Assembly: GCA_026982035.1 (NCBI GenBank)
Contig: JALSHW010000048.1
Span: 1-5,254 of the forward strand
Length of the DNA: 5,254 nt
Direction of reading: 5' to 3'
Source of the DNA: Phycisphaerales bacterium
GTDB taxonomy: Bacteria; Planctomycetota; Phycisphaerae; Phycisphaerales; UBA1924
Made by a program: the position numbers and the translations under genes. Positions 1-5,254 of the stretch are shown here, one piece after another. Positions within the stretch are counted from its first letter, which is position 1. Every line of letters starts with the position of its first letter. The notes beneath the pieces were generated by a model. It made no database searches. It was not told where the DNA came from and saw only the letters and a program-made list of their open reading frames with translations.

Positions 1-1033
1 GGTGGGTGTCGGCGTAGGACATGAGGCGGGCCTGGAGCATTTTGTCTGGGCTTGGGCCGATGCCTGGGACGAAGTTGGAGGGTTTGAAGGCGGCTTGTTC
101 GACCTCGGCGTGGTAGTTTTCGGGGTTTTTGTTGAGTTCCATTTGGCCGACTTCGATGAGGGGGAAGTCTGCGTGGGGCCAGACTTTGGTGAGATCGAAC
201 GGGTTCCACTTGAAGGAGTCGGCTTGTTGTTGGGTCATGATTTGGATTTTGAGTGTCCAGCTTGGGAAGTCGCCTTTTTCGATGGCGTTGAAGAGGTCGC
301 GTTGGTGGGATTCGCGGTCTTGGCCGATGACTTTGGCGGATTCGTCGTCCATCCAGTTTTTGATGCCTTGGTTTGTTTTGAAGTGGAACTTGCACCAGAC
401 GCGCTGGTTGTCGGCGTTGATGAATGAGTAGGTGTGGCTTGCGTAGCCGTTGATGTGGCGGTAGGAGGCCGGGATGCCTCGGTCAGAGAAGAGGGTGGTG
501 ATCTGGTGGAGGGATTCTGGGCACTGGGACCAGAAATCCCATTGCATGTCGTTGTCGCGGAGGTTTGTTTTTGGGTCGCGTTTTTGGGTGTGGATGAAGT
601 TGGCGAACTTGTAGGGGTCGCGGATGAAGAAGACGGGGGTGTTGTTGCCGACGAGGTCCCAGTTGCCTTGGTCGGTGTAGAACTTCATGGCGAAGCCACG
701 GACATCGCGTTCGGCGTCGGCGGCGCCTTTTTCGCCTGCGACTGTTGAGAAGCGGAGGAACATTTCTGTTTTTTTACCGACTTGTGAGAAGATGTCGGCT
801 TTGGTGTATTGGGTGATGTCGTGGGTGACGGTGAAGGTGCCGTAGGCGCCGGAGCCCTTGGCGTGGACGATGCGTTCGGGGATGCGCTCACGGTTGAAGT
901 GTTGCATTTGTTCGAGGAGTGCGACATCTTGCATGAGGACTGGGCCTCTTGGGCCTGCGGTGAGGGCGTGCTGGCGTGCGATGGGTGCGCCGTCGGCGGT
1001 GGTCATGTAGGGGCATTTTGGTGTGTCGGACAT
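1..1033 (-). CDS. katA: Monofunctional haem catalase, N-terminal 344 residues (partial)
   Basis: Cytoplasmic haem enzyme that converts two H2O2 to water and O2. The start at 1033 is fixed by an AAGGAG six bases upstream, and the protein opens [17 protein letters not shown]. Visible family landmarks are the distal catalytic His57 in [14 protein letters not shown], the [13 protein letters not shown] segment near residues 94-106, the active-site Asn in [12 protein letters not shown] (about 130), the [13 protein letters not shown] block and [20 protein letters not shown]. The last visible residues, RLMSYADTH, begin the proximal haem-ligand signature, with Tyr340 as the iron ligand. Met and Ala stand where Phe and Pro are common, which I judge tolerable. 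Small-subunit catalases run about 480-500 residues, so roughly 140-150 residues lie beyond the left edge. The gene follows ahpC on the same strand without a visible terminator, so it is probably co-transcribed. Codons end overwhelmingly in C or A. Family assignment is firm; the symbol katA rather than another kat letter is conventional. Confidence 0.97.
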   Translation of the reverse strand, partial: MSDTPKCPYMTTADGAPIARQHALTAGPRGPVLMQDVALLEQMQHFNRERIPERIVHAKGSGAYGTFTVTHDITQYTKADIFSQVGKKTEMFLRFSTVAGEKGAADAERDVRGFAMKFYTDQGNWDLVGNNTPVFFIRDPYKFANFIHTQKRDPKTNLRDNDMQWDFWSQCPESLHQITTLFSDRGIPASYRHINGYASHTYSFINADNQRVWCKFHFKTNQGIKNWMDDESAKVIGQDRESHQRDLFNAIEKGDFPSWTLKIQIMTQQQADSFKWNPFDLTKVWPHADFPLIEVGQMELNKNPENYHAEVEQAAFKPSNFVPGIGPSPDKMLQARLMSYADTH

Positions 1034-1039
1034 GGTGAT

Positions 1040-1045
1040 CTCCTT
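1040..1045 (-). promoter_or_regulatory. Ribosome binding site of katA
   Basis: The minus strand reads AAGGAG here, six bases before the ATG at 1033. This decides the katA start and shows that translation is initiated independently of ahpC. Confidence 0.8.
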
Positions 1046-1129
1046 GGGTCTATTGAGTTGATTGTGATGTGAGCACAAGACATCAGCCCACCGTTGGTGA
1101 AATCTTCTTTTTCAAATTGGGCGGTCTGG

Positions 1130-1669
1130 TCAAACTTTGAGGAACGCTTCGCCGGGCGACCAGTTGCATGGGACCAGTTCGTTGGATTGGATGGCGTCGA
1201 TGATGCGGAGGGTTTCGGTGACGGATCGACCTACGGGGAGGGGGTTGACGGTGACCCATTGGATGATGCCTTGGGGGTCTACCAAGTAGGTTGCTCGGTA
1301 GCAGACGCCTTCGGTATCGTGGGTGATGCCGAGTTGGTTGGCGAGTTTTTGGGTTGAGAGGAGGGGGTAGGGGAGTTCTTTGAGTTGGGGGTGGCTGTTG
1401 CGCCAGGCGAGGTGGGAGAATTCGTTGTCGGTTGAGCATCCGAAGAGGTCGACTTGGCGGTCGTTGAAGTCGTTGATGTGGTTGCCGAATTCGACGAGTT
1501 CGGTGGGGCAGACGAAGGTGAAGTCTTTGGGGTAGAAGAGGAAGAGGGACCAGCGGTCGGGGCTGCTGATGGCGCGGTCGGTGGAGTTGATTGTGGCAAG
1601 GTCTGATTGGTCGTTTCCGACGCAGGCCTTGCATGTCCAGTTTGGGAAGGGCTGTCCTACACAGAGCAT
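1130..1669 (-). CDS. ahpC: Alkyl hydroperoxide reductase C, typical 2-Cys peroxiredoxin (179 aa)
   Basis: Thiol peroxidase of the AhpC/Prx1 group that reduces H2O2, organic peroxides and probably peroxynitrite. The peroxidatic Cys54 lies in FYPKDFTFVCPTEL, where Pro47, Thr51 and Cys54 form the PxxxTxxC motif. Arg125 in CYRATYLVDPQG is the expected activating arginine. The resolving Cys168 is in ELVPCNWSPGEAFLKV, the C-terminal form found in AhpC proteins. The chain ends 11 residues after Cys168 and has no YF tail, which suggests a 'robust' enzyme resistant to overoxidation. Cytoplasmic: no signal peptide. The ATG at 1669 has an AAGGAG seven bases upstream. Length fits the family (about 170-200). 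No ahpF, ahpD or thioredoxin partner lies in the window, so the electron donor is unknown. Four further cysteines (3, 13, 16, 78) plus Cys123 are unusual, with 13 and 16 forming CKAC. It is the first gene of a probable ahpC-katA unit. Confidence 0.95.
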   Translation of the reverse strand: MLCVGQPFPNWTCKACVGNDQSDLATINSTDRAISSPDRWSLFLFYPKDFTFVCPTELVEFGNHINDFNDRQVDLFGCSTDNEFSHLAWRNSHPQLKELPYPLLSTQKLANQLGITHDTEGVCYRATYLVDPQGIIQWVTVNPLPVGRSVTETLRIIDAIQSNELVPCNWSPGEAFLKV

Positions 1670-1676
1670 GGTTTCT

Positions 1677-1682
1677 CTCCTT
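1677..1682 (-). promoter_or_regulatory. Ribosome binding site of ahpC
   Basis: The minus strand reads AAGGAG, seven bases before the ATG at 1669, which supports that start codon. Confidence 0.8.
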
Positions 1683-1708
1683 GATGGCTTGGATGAGTAC
1701 GGTTTTGT

Positions 1709-1725
1709 TTTAGAATGGCTCTAAA
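1709..1725. promoter_or_regulatory. Candidate PerR/Fur-family operator upstream of ahpC
   Basis: A perfect inverted repeat, TTTAGA-ATGGC-TCTAAA, is seen 40 bases upstream of the ahpC start. Its inner 15 bases, TTAGAATGGCTCTAA (1710-1724), match the Bacillus PerR box TTATAATNATTATAA at 10 of 14 defined positions. It touches the downstream edge of the proposed -10 box, where a repressor would block transcription. PerR commonly controls katA and ahpC in other bacteria, which fits. No regulator gene is in the window, so the identity of the protein is inferred. Confidence 0.45.
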
Positions 1726-1752
1726 TCCTAGGGGCTAATTTTGTGATTTCAA
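1725..1752 (-). promoter_or_regulatory. Possible sigma70-like promoter for ahpC-katA
   Basis: On the minus strand, TTGAAA (1747-1752) is followed after 16 bases by TAGGAT (1725-1730), a four-of-six match to the -10 consensus. The predicted start of transcription falls near 1718, inside the palindrome. The match is modest. TATAAG at 1774-1779 is an alternative -10, but I see no good -35 for it. Confidence 0.35.
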
Positions 1753-1930
1753 GTGTTGGGACGACGAAAGCGTCTTATAACCTAAATCGTGCCCCGATAA
1801 TAATTTGGCGTACGGGCAACCAGTAAAAATTAACAGGGTTTGGCTTGCATGGGCTTCAGAATGGTGCACATTGTATAGAGAGCGATGTTCTTCTGGATAT
1901 TGCTTGTAGTAAAAGAACTGATTTGTTTGT

Positions 1931-1936
1931 AAGGAG
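1931..1936 (+). promoter_or_regulatory. Ribosome binding site deciding the start of the first secreted protein
   Basis: AAGGAG lies seven bases before the ATG at 1944. The reading frame is open further upstream (an ATG at 1845), but only the 1944 start has a ribosome site and begins with a signal peptide. Confidence 0.85.
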
Positions 1937-1943
1937 AGTAGAG

Positions 1944-2630
1944 ATGAAGTTTGTACTTTGCAGCGTTATGGCGGCCGGAATGTGTTCAGCAGCGAATGCT
2001 GGTTTGATTGAGTTCAATGGTCAGAGCTACGAAACAGTCGACTGGAACACTTCGTCAATGTTCTCAAATGTAGCAACCGGCACCGTTGGTGGGATTGGGC
2101 TTACCTTTGAAACAGTCGATATATCTTCAACGACCATTGCAGAGAATGACTTCAGCAACGATTCCGCTTTTGATGCACTGAATTTCTCAGGTGGGGATGT
2201 TGAATCAATCGCGATGCGTGGTGGTGCTGCGGGTCAAACGACACTGACTTTCGACCAGGCGGTTGGATCGGTGTTGATTTTGATTGGTCTTCCCAATGAT
2301 GGTTCGTTTGCCAACCAGTTTGGTGCAGCGATTTGGGATTTCGAAGATGGACTGGCGATCTCTGTGATCGATAGTGAAGGGAATCCTGGGTTGAATCTTG
2401 ATGCTGGGAACCAACTTACGAATCCATCTGGGACTGGTTCTGGACCGCATCAGAGTGGTGTCCTTGGTGTTCTTGGATCGTTGAGCTCGTTGAGCTGGAT
2501 GCAGAGTACGCGTCAGGGGTATGACAATATGCAGATCACTTTTGCGGTGGCTCCTGCAACGGTCCCAACACCTGCGGCTGGATTGGTCTTGTTGCTTCCT
2601 GCAGCGATGGCTGGTCGTCGGCGTCGATAA
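1944..2630 (+). CDS. Secreted PEP-CTERM-like protein, paralogue 1 (228 aa, function unknown)
   Basis: The protein begins with a short signal peptide, MKFVLCSVMAAGMCSAANA, with predicted cleavage after Ala19 (ANA|G). The mature part is rich in Gly, Ser, Thr, Asn and alternating hydrophobic residues, which suggests a beta-sandwich domain. I do not recognise the family. The tail has VPTP at 207-210, a hydrophobic stretch (about 211-224) and RRRR at 225-228, which is the PEP-CTERM sorting-signal architecture. Such proteins are processed by an exosortase after export, usually for cell-surface or extracellular-matrix delivery; no exosortase gene is present here. It is a full-length paralogue of the next gene, sharing DSAFDA (73-78), VES, an FDQAVGSVLILIG-like strand (103-115) and VIDSEGN (141-147). 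The gene is divergent from ahpC, has its own terminator, and shows no bias toward G- or T-ending codons, unlike recQ. Confidence 0.88.
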   Translation: MKFVLCSVMAAGMCSAANAGLIEFNGQSYETVDWNTSSMFSNVATGTVGGIGLTFETVDISSTTIAENDFSNDSAFDALNFSGGDVESIAMRGGAAGQTTLTFDQAVGSVLILIGLPNDGSFANQFGAAIWDFEDGLAISVIDSEGNPGLNLDAGNQLTNPSGTGSGPHQSGVLGVLGSLSSLSWMQSTRQGYDNMQITFAVAPATVPTPAAGLVLLLPAAMAGRRRR

Positions 2631-2639
2631 GAACTTCTT

Positions 2640-2661
2640 GAGTTGAGATTGAGTTGAGATT
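2640..2661 (+). repeat. 11-bp perfect tandem duplication
   Basis: GAGTTGAGATT occurs twice back to back (2640-2650 and 2651-2661) between the stop codon of the first secreted-protein gene and its terminator. It may be a replication-slippage product; no function is evident. Confidence 0.8.
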
Positions 2662-2671
2662 TGAACTCTTG

Positions 2672-2701
2672 CGGGCATCCGAATGGATGCCTGTTTTTTT
2701 T
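2672..2701 (+). terminator. Intrinsic terminator after secreted-protein paralogue 1
   Basis: GGCATCC (2674-2680) pairs perfectly with GGATGCC (2685-2691) around a GAAT loop. A G-U and a C-G pair extend the stem to nine, and eight T follow directly (2694-2701). It ends transcription between the two paralogues. Confidence 0.93.
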
Positions 2702-2853
2702 GATATGTATTGAGAAACCGTGTATTCCTTGCGGACTTGGGAGGTTTCAGGGTTGACGGTTGAAGAATTGGACACTCTGTCTGATCCGGTCTGATAAAAA
2801 AAATGTGGAACAGGTGGATTTTCCTATGAAATGGTGGCATCTTGTGGGTGTCT

Positions 2854-2878
2854 GCGGCTCATTTGTCAAACAAGCCGC
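2854..2878 (+). other. Possible hairpin in the leader of secreted-protein paralogue 2
   Basis: GCGGC (2854-2858) pairs with GCCGC (2874-2878). TTGT (2863-2866) pairs with ACAA (2870-2873), leaving a four-base bulge on the left side and a CAA loop. No T-tract follows, so it is not a terminator. It ends nine bases before the ribosome site and could modulate translation or mRNA stability. Confidence 0.35.
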
Positions 2879-2887
2879 TCTACCTCT

Positions 2888-2892
2888 GGGAG
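2888..2892 (+). promoter_or_regulatory. Ribosome binding site deciding the start of the second secreted protein
   Basis: GGGAG lies six bases before the ATG at 2899. The same frame is open from a TTG at 2842, but that extension adds 19 residues that do not look like a signal peptide. Confidence 0.65.
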
Positions 2893-2898
2893 TTTGAT

Positions 2899-3597
2899 AT
2901 GCTATTTGAATTAAGAACAACGCTTTGTGCTTTGACTGGTGCTTTGGTGTGTTTACCTGCGTCGGCTGGAGTGATTCAGTATGGTGGTCAGGAATATGTC
3001 ACCATCGATTGGAATACCGATTCTGAAATGAGGGGGGAAGGTTTTGGTGCATATGGAAATGCAGGGGGGGTTGAAGTCTTCTTTCGTTCGGTGGGGCTGA
3101 CATCCACTGATACCGTTTCGTATGATTACAGCACGGATTCTGCTTTTGATGCGGTTTCATTTGGTGGTGGGATGGTTGAATCGCTTACGATCTTTGGTGG
3201 AGAATCTGGTCTTTCGAGTTTGAGTTTTTCTCAGACTGTGGGGGATGTGTTGATCATCATCGGTGCTCCTGGGCAGAGCTCATTTGCGACGCAACTCGGT
3301 GCTTCGCGGTGGGAGTTTCAGGATGATTCGATCGCAATGGATGTTGTCGATAGCGAACAGAATACTGGTGGATTCCGGATAGATGATGGTTTATTCCGCA
3401 GCCCTACAGCAAACCAGATCAGTGGAATCCTTGGGGCAAGTGGAGAGTTTAATACGCTGGAGTGGTTGCAGGGCAGCAATGAAGGGCGTGACAAACTCCA
3501 GATCAGTTTCGCGGTTGTTGTGCCTACGGTTCCTGCTCCTGGGGGGGCGTTGGTGCTGTTGATTCCTGCTGCAATGTGCGGACGACGGCGGCGATAA
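2899..3597 (+). CDS. Secreted PEP-CTERM-like protein, paralogue 2 (232 aa, function unknown)
   Basis: From the ATG at 2899 the protein starts with a signal peptide, hydrophobic from about residue 7, with cleavage expected after Ala23 (ASA|G). The mature domain aligns along its whole length with the preceding gene product, roughly 40 percent identical by eye. Conserved blocks include WNT (38-40), DSAFDA (80-85), VES (93-95), TVGDVLIIIG (113-122), DSEQN (151-155) and LQISFAV (200-206). The tail has VPAPG at 211-215, a hydrophobic stretch and RRRR at 229-232, the exosortase-type sorting signal. Deviations from paralogue 1 concentrate in the N-terminal third and around residues 156-175. The gene has its own leader and terminator, so it is probably expressed independently. 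Three runs of six or seven G lie inside it. The domain family is not recognised and the role is unknown; surface or matrix location is inferred from the tail. Confidence 0.88.
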   Translation: MLFELRTTLCALTGALVCLPASAGVIQYGGQEYVTIDWNTDSEMRGEGFGAYGNAGGVEVFFRSVGLTSTDTVSYDYSTDSAFDAVSFGGGMVESLTIFGGESGLSSLSFSQTVGDVLIIIGAPGQSSFATQLGASRWEFQDDSIAMDVVDSEQNTGGFRIDDGLFRSPTANQISGILGASGEFNTLEWLQGSNEGRDKLQISFAVVVPTVPAPGGALVLLIPAAMCGRRRR

Positions 3598-3623
3598 CCG
3601 CTGACGAACTTACAGCGAATCCG

Positions 3624-3645
3624 TGTATATACAGAATGTGTTCTG
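3624..3645. repeat. Overlapping palindromes after secreted-protein paralogue 2
   Basis: TGTATATACA (3624-3633) is a 10-bp palindrome. It overlaps CAGAA-TGTG-TTCTG (3632-3645), a 5-4-5 inverted repeat. They lie between the stop codon and the terminator. They may form a small 3'-UTR hairpin or bind a dimeric regulator; neither can be shown here. Confidence 0.45.
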
Positions 3646-3652
3646 ACCCATG

Positions 3653-3694
3653 AAGACGGGCGGCCGATTGGTTGCCCGTCTTTGTTTTATTTTT
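3653..3694 (+). terminator. Intrinsic terminator after secreted-protein paralogue 2
   Basis: AAGACGGGC (3653-3661) pairs perfectly with GCCCGTCTT (3674-3682). Inside it, GGCC can pair with GGTT around a GATT loop, giving a stem of 13 pairs. A T-rich tract interrupted by a G and an A runs to 3694. It separates the secreted-protein genes from recQ. Confidence 0.9.
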
Positions 3695-3740
3695 AGAGTA
3701 TGTTTTTCGCGTAATTTCGGGACCATTCGCTAGAAAACTG

Positions 3741-3746
3741 TATACT
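3741..3746 (+). promoter_or_regulatory. Candidate -10 box of recQ, suggesting a leaderless mRNA
   Basis: TATACT matches the -10 consensus at five of six positions and ends six bases before the recQ ATG at 3753. Transcription would therefore begin at or within a base or two of the start codon. I find no convincing -35 at 16-18 bases upstream and no Shine-Dalgarno sequence before the ATG. Confidence 0.45.
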
Positions 3747-3752
3747 GATTGG

Positions 3753-5254
3753 ATGCCGACTGAATCCCAAACATCAGAGTTGTCGACTGCTGTGCTTGAA
3801 GCGATTGATCGTGTATGGGGCTTTCGTTCGTTGCGGCCTATGCAGCAGCGGGCGATTGAGGCGGGGATTGATGGGCGGGACTGTTTGACGGTGCTGCCTA
3901 CGGGTGGTGGGAAGAGTTTGTGTTATCAGGTGCCTGCGTTGGTGACGGGGAAGGTGACTGTGGTGGCGTCGCCTTTGATTGCGTTGATGCGGGATCAGGT
4001 TCGGGGGTTGGAACTCAATGGGTATGGGGCGGCGGCGTTGCATTCTGGGGTTGATGCGGAGGAGGCGCGGGAGATTATGACCAAGGCGTTTGATGGGTCG
4101 ATCAGTTTGATCTTTGCGGCTCCGGAGCGATTGGTCACGCCTGGGTTCAAGACGATTTTGGCGTCGCTGCATGATGCGGGGCGGCTGGGGTCGATCGCGA
4201 TTGATGAGGCGCATTGTATTTCGCAATGGGGGCATGATTTTCGGCCTGAGTATCGGCGGCTCAAGGAATTGCGGGCTGTTGCGCCGGGGATTGGGATGCA
4301 GGCGTTTACGGCGACGGCGACGCCGAGGGTTCGGGAAGATATTGTTGAACAGTTGGGGCTGGTGGATGCGGAGATTTTGGTTGGGAAGTTTGATCGACCG
4401 AACTTGACTTATCGTGTGCAGGCGCGGGGGAGGAAGGATGAGCAGATTGCCGAGGCCGTGCGGAGGCATCGGAGTATTGGGGATGGTGGTGGGACGATTG
4501 TGTATTGTTTGTCGCGCAAGGATACGGAGGGATTGGCGCAAGATTTGGTGGAGTTGGGGCTTGATGCGGATGCGTATCACGCGGGGCTCAGTGAGAAGAA
4601 GCGGATGTCGGTGGAGCAGGCGTTTTTGAATGAGACGCTCGATGTTGTGGTGGCGACGGTGGCGTTTGGGATGGGGATTGATCGGAGCAATGTTCGGCTG
4701 GTGGTTCATGCAACGATGCCCAAAAGCGTCGAAGCGTATCAGCAGGAGACGGGGCGGGCTGGGCGTGATGGGGAGCCGGCGGAGTGTTTGCTGTTGTATT
4801 CGCCGAGTGATGCGGGGCGGTGGGAGCGGTTGATTGGGTTGAGTGCCGAGGAGTCGGGGAATGATCCGGCGGGGCAGTTGAAGTTGATTCGAGAGATGCG
4901 GTCGTTGGTTGCGTCCATGGGGTGTCGGCATCGTGCGCTCAGTGAGTACTTTGGGCAGGAACTGGAGATTGATGCTGAGGATGGGTGCGGGGCGTGTGAT
5001 GTGTGTCTTGGGGAGACGGAAGTTGATAAGGATTCGGCGAAGGTGGCGCAGATTCTTTTGTCGGTTGTGGCTCGGACGGGGCAGCGGTATGGGGCGGCGC
5101 ATGTGTGTGATGTGGCGCGGGGTGCCAAGACGGATCGGTTGATGAGCCGGGGGCATGATGAATTGAGTGTGCATGGGATGTTGGGGTCGTATTCCAAAGC
5201 GCAATTGTCGATGTATTTGGATCAGTTGATTTCGATGGGGGCGTTGGAACGGGT
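3753..5254 (+). CDS. recQ: ATP-dependent DNA helicase RecQ, first 500 residues (partial)
   Basis: 3'-5' superfamily 2 helicase that unwinds forks, gaps and recombination intermediates during DNA repair. Motif 0 is WGFRSLRPMQ (22-31), with Trp where Phe is usual. Walker A is LPTGGGKS (48-55, Lys54), motif Ia PLIALMRDQ (74-82), motif II DEAH (151-154), the RecQ aromatic loop QWGHDFRPEY (158-167), motif III FTATAT (185-190), motif V VATVAFGMGID (300-310) and motif VI QETGRAGRDG (331-340). Zn-binding Cys391, 412, 415 and 418 follow. The RQC winged helix begins around 425 and holds GHDELSVHGM (467-476). The window ends within or just past the RQC domain, so presence of an HRDC domain cannot be judged. 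The ATG at 3753 is the first suitable start, and an N-terminal start much later would lose motif 0. It has no ribosome site. Codons end mostly in G or T, the mirror image of katA and ahpC. It stands alone after a terminator. Confidence 0.97.
   Translation, partial: MPTESQTSELSTAVLEAIDRVWGFRSLRPMQQRAIEAGIDGRDCLTVLPTGGGKSLCYQVPALVTGKVTVVASPLIALMRDQVRGLELNGYGAAALHSGVDAEEAREIMTKAFDGSISLIFAAPERLVTPGFKTILASLHDAGRLGSIAIDEAHCISQWGHDFRPEYRRLKELRAVAPGIGMQAFTATATPRVREDIVEQLGLVDAEILVGKFDRPNLTYRVQARGRKDEQIAEAVRRHRSIGDGGGTIVYCLSRKDTEGLAQDLVELGLDADAYHAGLSEKKRMSVEQAFLNETLDVVVATVAFGMGIDRSNVRLVVHATMPKSVEAYQQETGRAGRDGEPAECLLLYSPSDAGRWERLIGLSAEESGNDPAGQLKLIREMRSLVASMGCRHRALSEYFGQELEIDAEDGCGACDVCLGETEVDKDSAKVAQILLSVVARTGQRYGAAHVCDVARGAKTDRLMSRGHDELSVHGMLGSYSKAQLSMYLDQLISMGALER

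Noticed and set aside
2..1072. Plus-strand open frames opposite katA
   Set aside because: They give Val/Gly/Phe/Asp-rich shadow translations with no ribosome sites. The catalase frame on the minus strand explains the stretch fully.
1845..1943. N-terminal extension of secreted-protein paralogue 1 to the ATG at 1845
   Set aside because: The 33 added residues are not signal-like and would bury the signal peptide. The 1944 ATG has an AAGGAG at the right distance.
1670..1943. Clear promoter for secreted-protein paralogue 1 in the divergent gap
   Set aside because: TATAGA at 1874-1879 and TTGGCG at 1805-1810 are isolated half-matches without a partner at proper spacing, so no promoter is called.
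1944..2000. Lipoprotein signal around Cys14 of secreted-protein paralogue 1
   Set aside because: The residues before Cys are AAGM; Met at -1 and no Leu at -3 do not fit a lipobox, while ANA|G fits signal peptidase I.
2753..2800. Sigma70 promoter for secreted-protein paralogue 2 (TTGACG at 2753-2758)
   Set aside because: The -35-like hexamer is good, but no acceptable -10 lies 16-18 bases downstream. GATAAA at 2793 is too far from it.
2205..2840. Minus-strand open frame of 211 codons across the first secreted-protein gene and the following gap
   Set aside because: It crosses a strong terminator, has low-complexity basic composition and no ribosome site, and is antisense to a well-supported gene.
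3624..3645. Canonical LexA/SOS box upstream of recQ
   Set aside because: Neither CTGT-N8-ACAG nor GAAC-N4-GTTC is matched at the correct spacing.
3774..5204. Long open frame on the minus strand (476 codons) opposite recQ
   Set aside because: It is rich in Arg, Pro, His and Asn with no recognisable motif, and lies antisense to an unmistakable RecQ. It exists because recQ uses few codons that read as stops on the other strand.

Overview
The window appears to come from a bacterium of the Planctomycetota, probably Phycisphaerae-like and aquatic. This is inferred from two secreted proteins whose C-termini combine a VPTP or VPAPG motif, a short hydrophobic stretch and a terminal RRRR. That is the PEP-CTERM/exosortase sorting-signal layout as it commonly looks in that group. 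No rRNA or other marker gene is present, so the assignment is tentative.

Layout. Positions 1-1669 hold a minus-strand peroxide-defence pair. ahpC (typical 2-Cys peroxiredoxin, complete) is transcribed first, and katA (monofunctional haem catalase, C-terminus beyond the left edge) follows after a 97-base gap with no visible terminator. Upstream of ahpC lie a weak sigma70-like promoter and a 17-bp perfect palindrome that resembles a PerR/Fur-family operator. The two enzymes would act together in the cytoplasm: AhpC on low peroxide levels and organic peroxides, catalase on high H2O2.

Positions 1944-3597 hold two plus-strand genes, divergent from ahpC, for secreted proteins of 228 and 232 residues. 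They are clear paralogues over their whole length. Both have a signal peptide, a beta-rich domain of unrecognised family and a PEP-CTERM-like tail. Each has its own leader and its own strong intrinsic terminator, so they look like separate transcription units that arose by tandem duplication. Their function is unknown.

Positions 3753-5254 hold the first 500 codons of recQ, an ATP-dependent 3'-5' DNA helicase, running off the right edge. It has no Shine-Dalgarno sequence, and a TATACT box ends six bases before its ATG, which suggests a leaderless mRNA.

The non-coding gaps (1670-1943, 2631-2898, 3598-3752) are each under 300 bases and hold the regulatory sites listed. No tRNA, rRNA, CRISPR array, insertion sequence or phage gene was seen. 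I found no clear new multi-gene system. The most unusual items are the tandem secreted paralogues, the mirror-image codon bias between the minus- and plus-strand genes, the putative peroxide operator and the leaderless recQ start.
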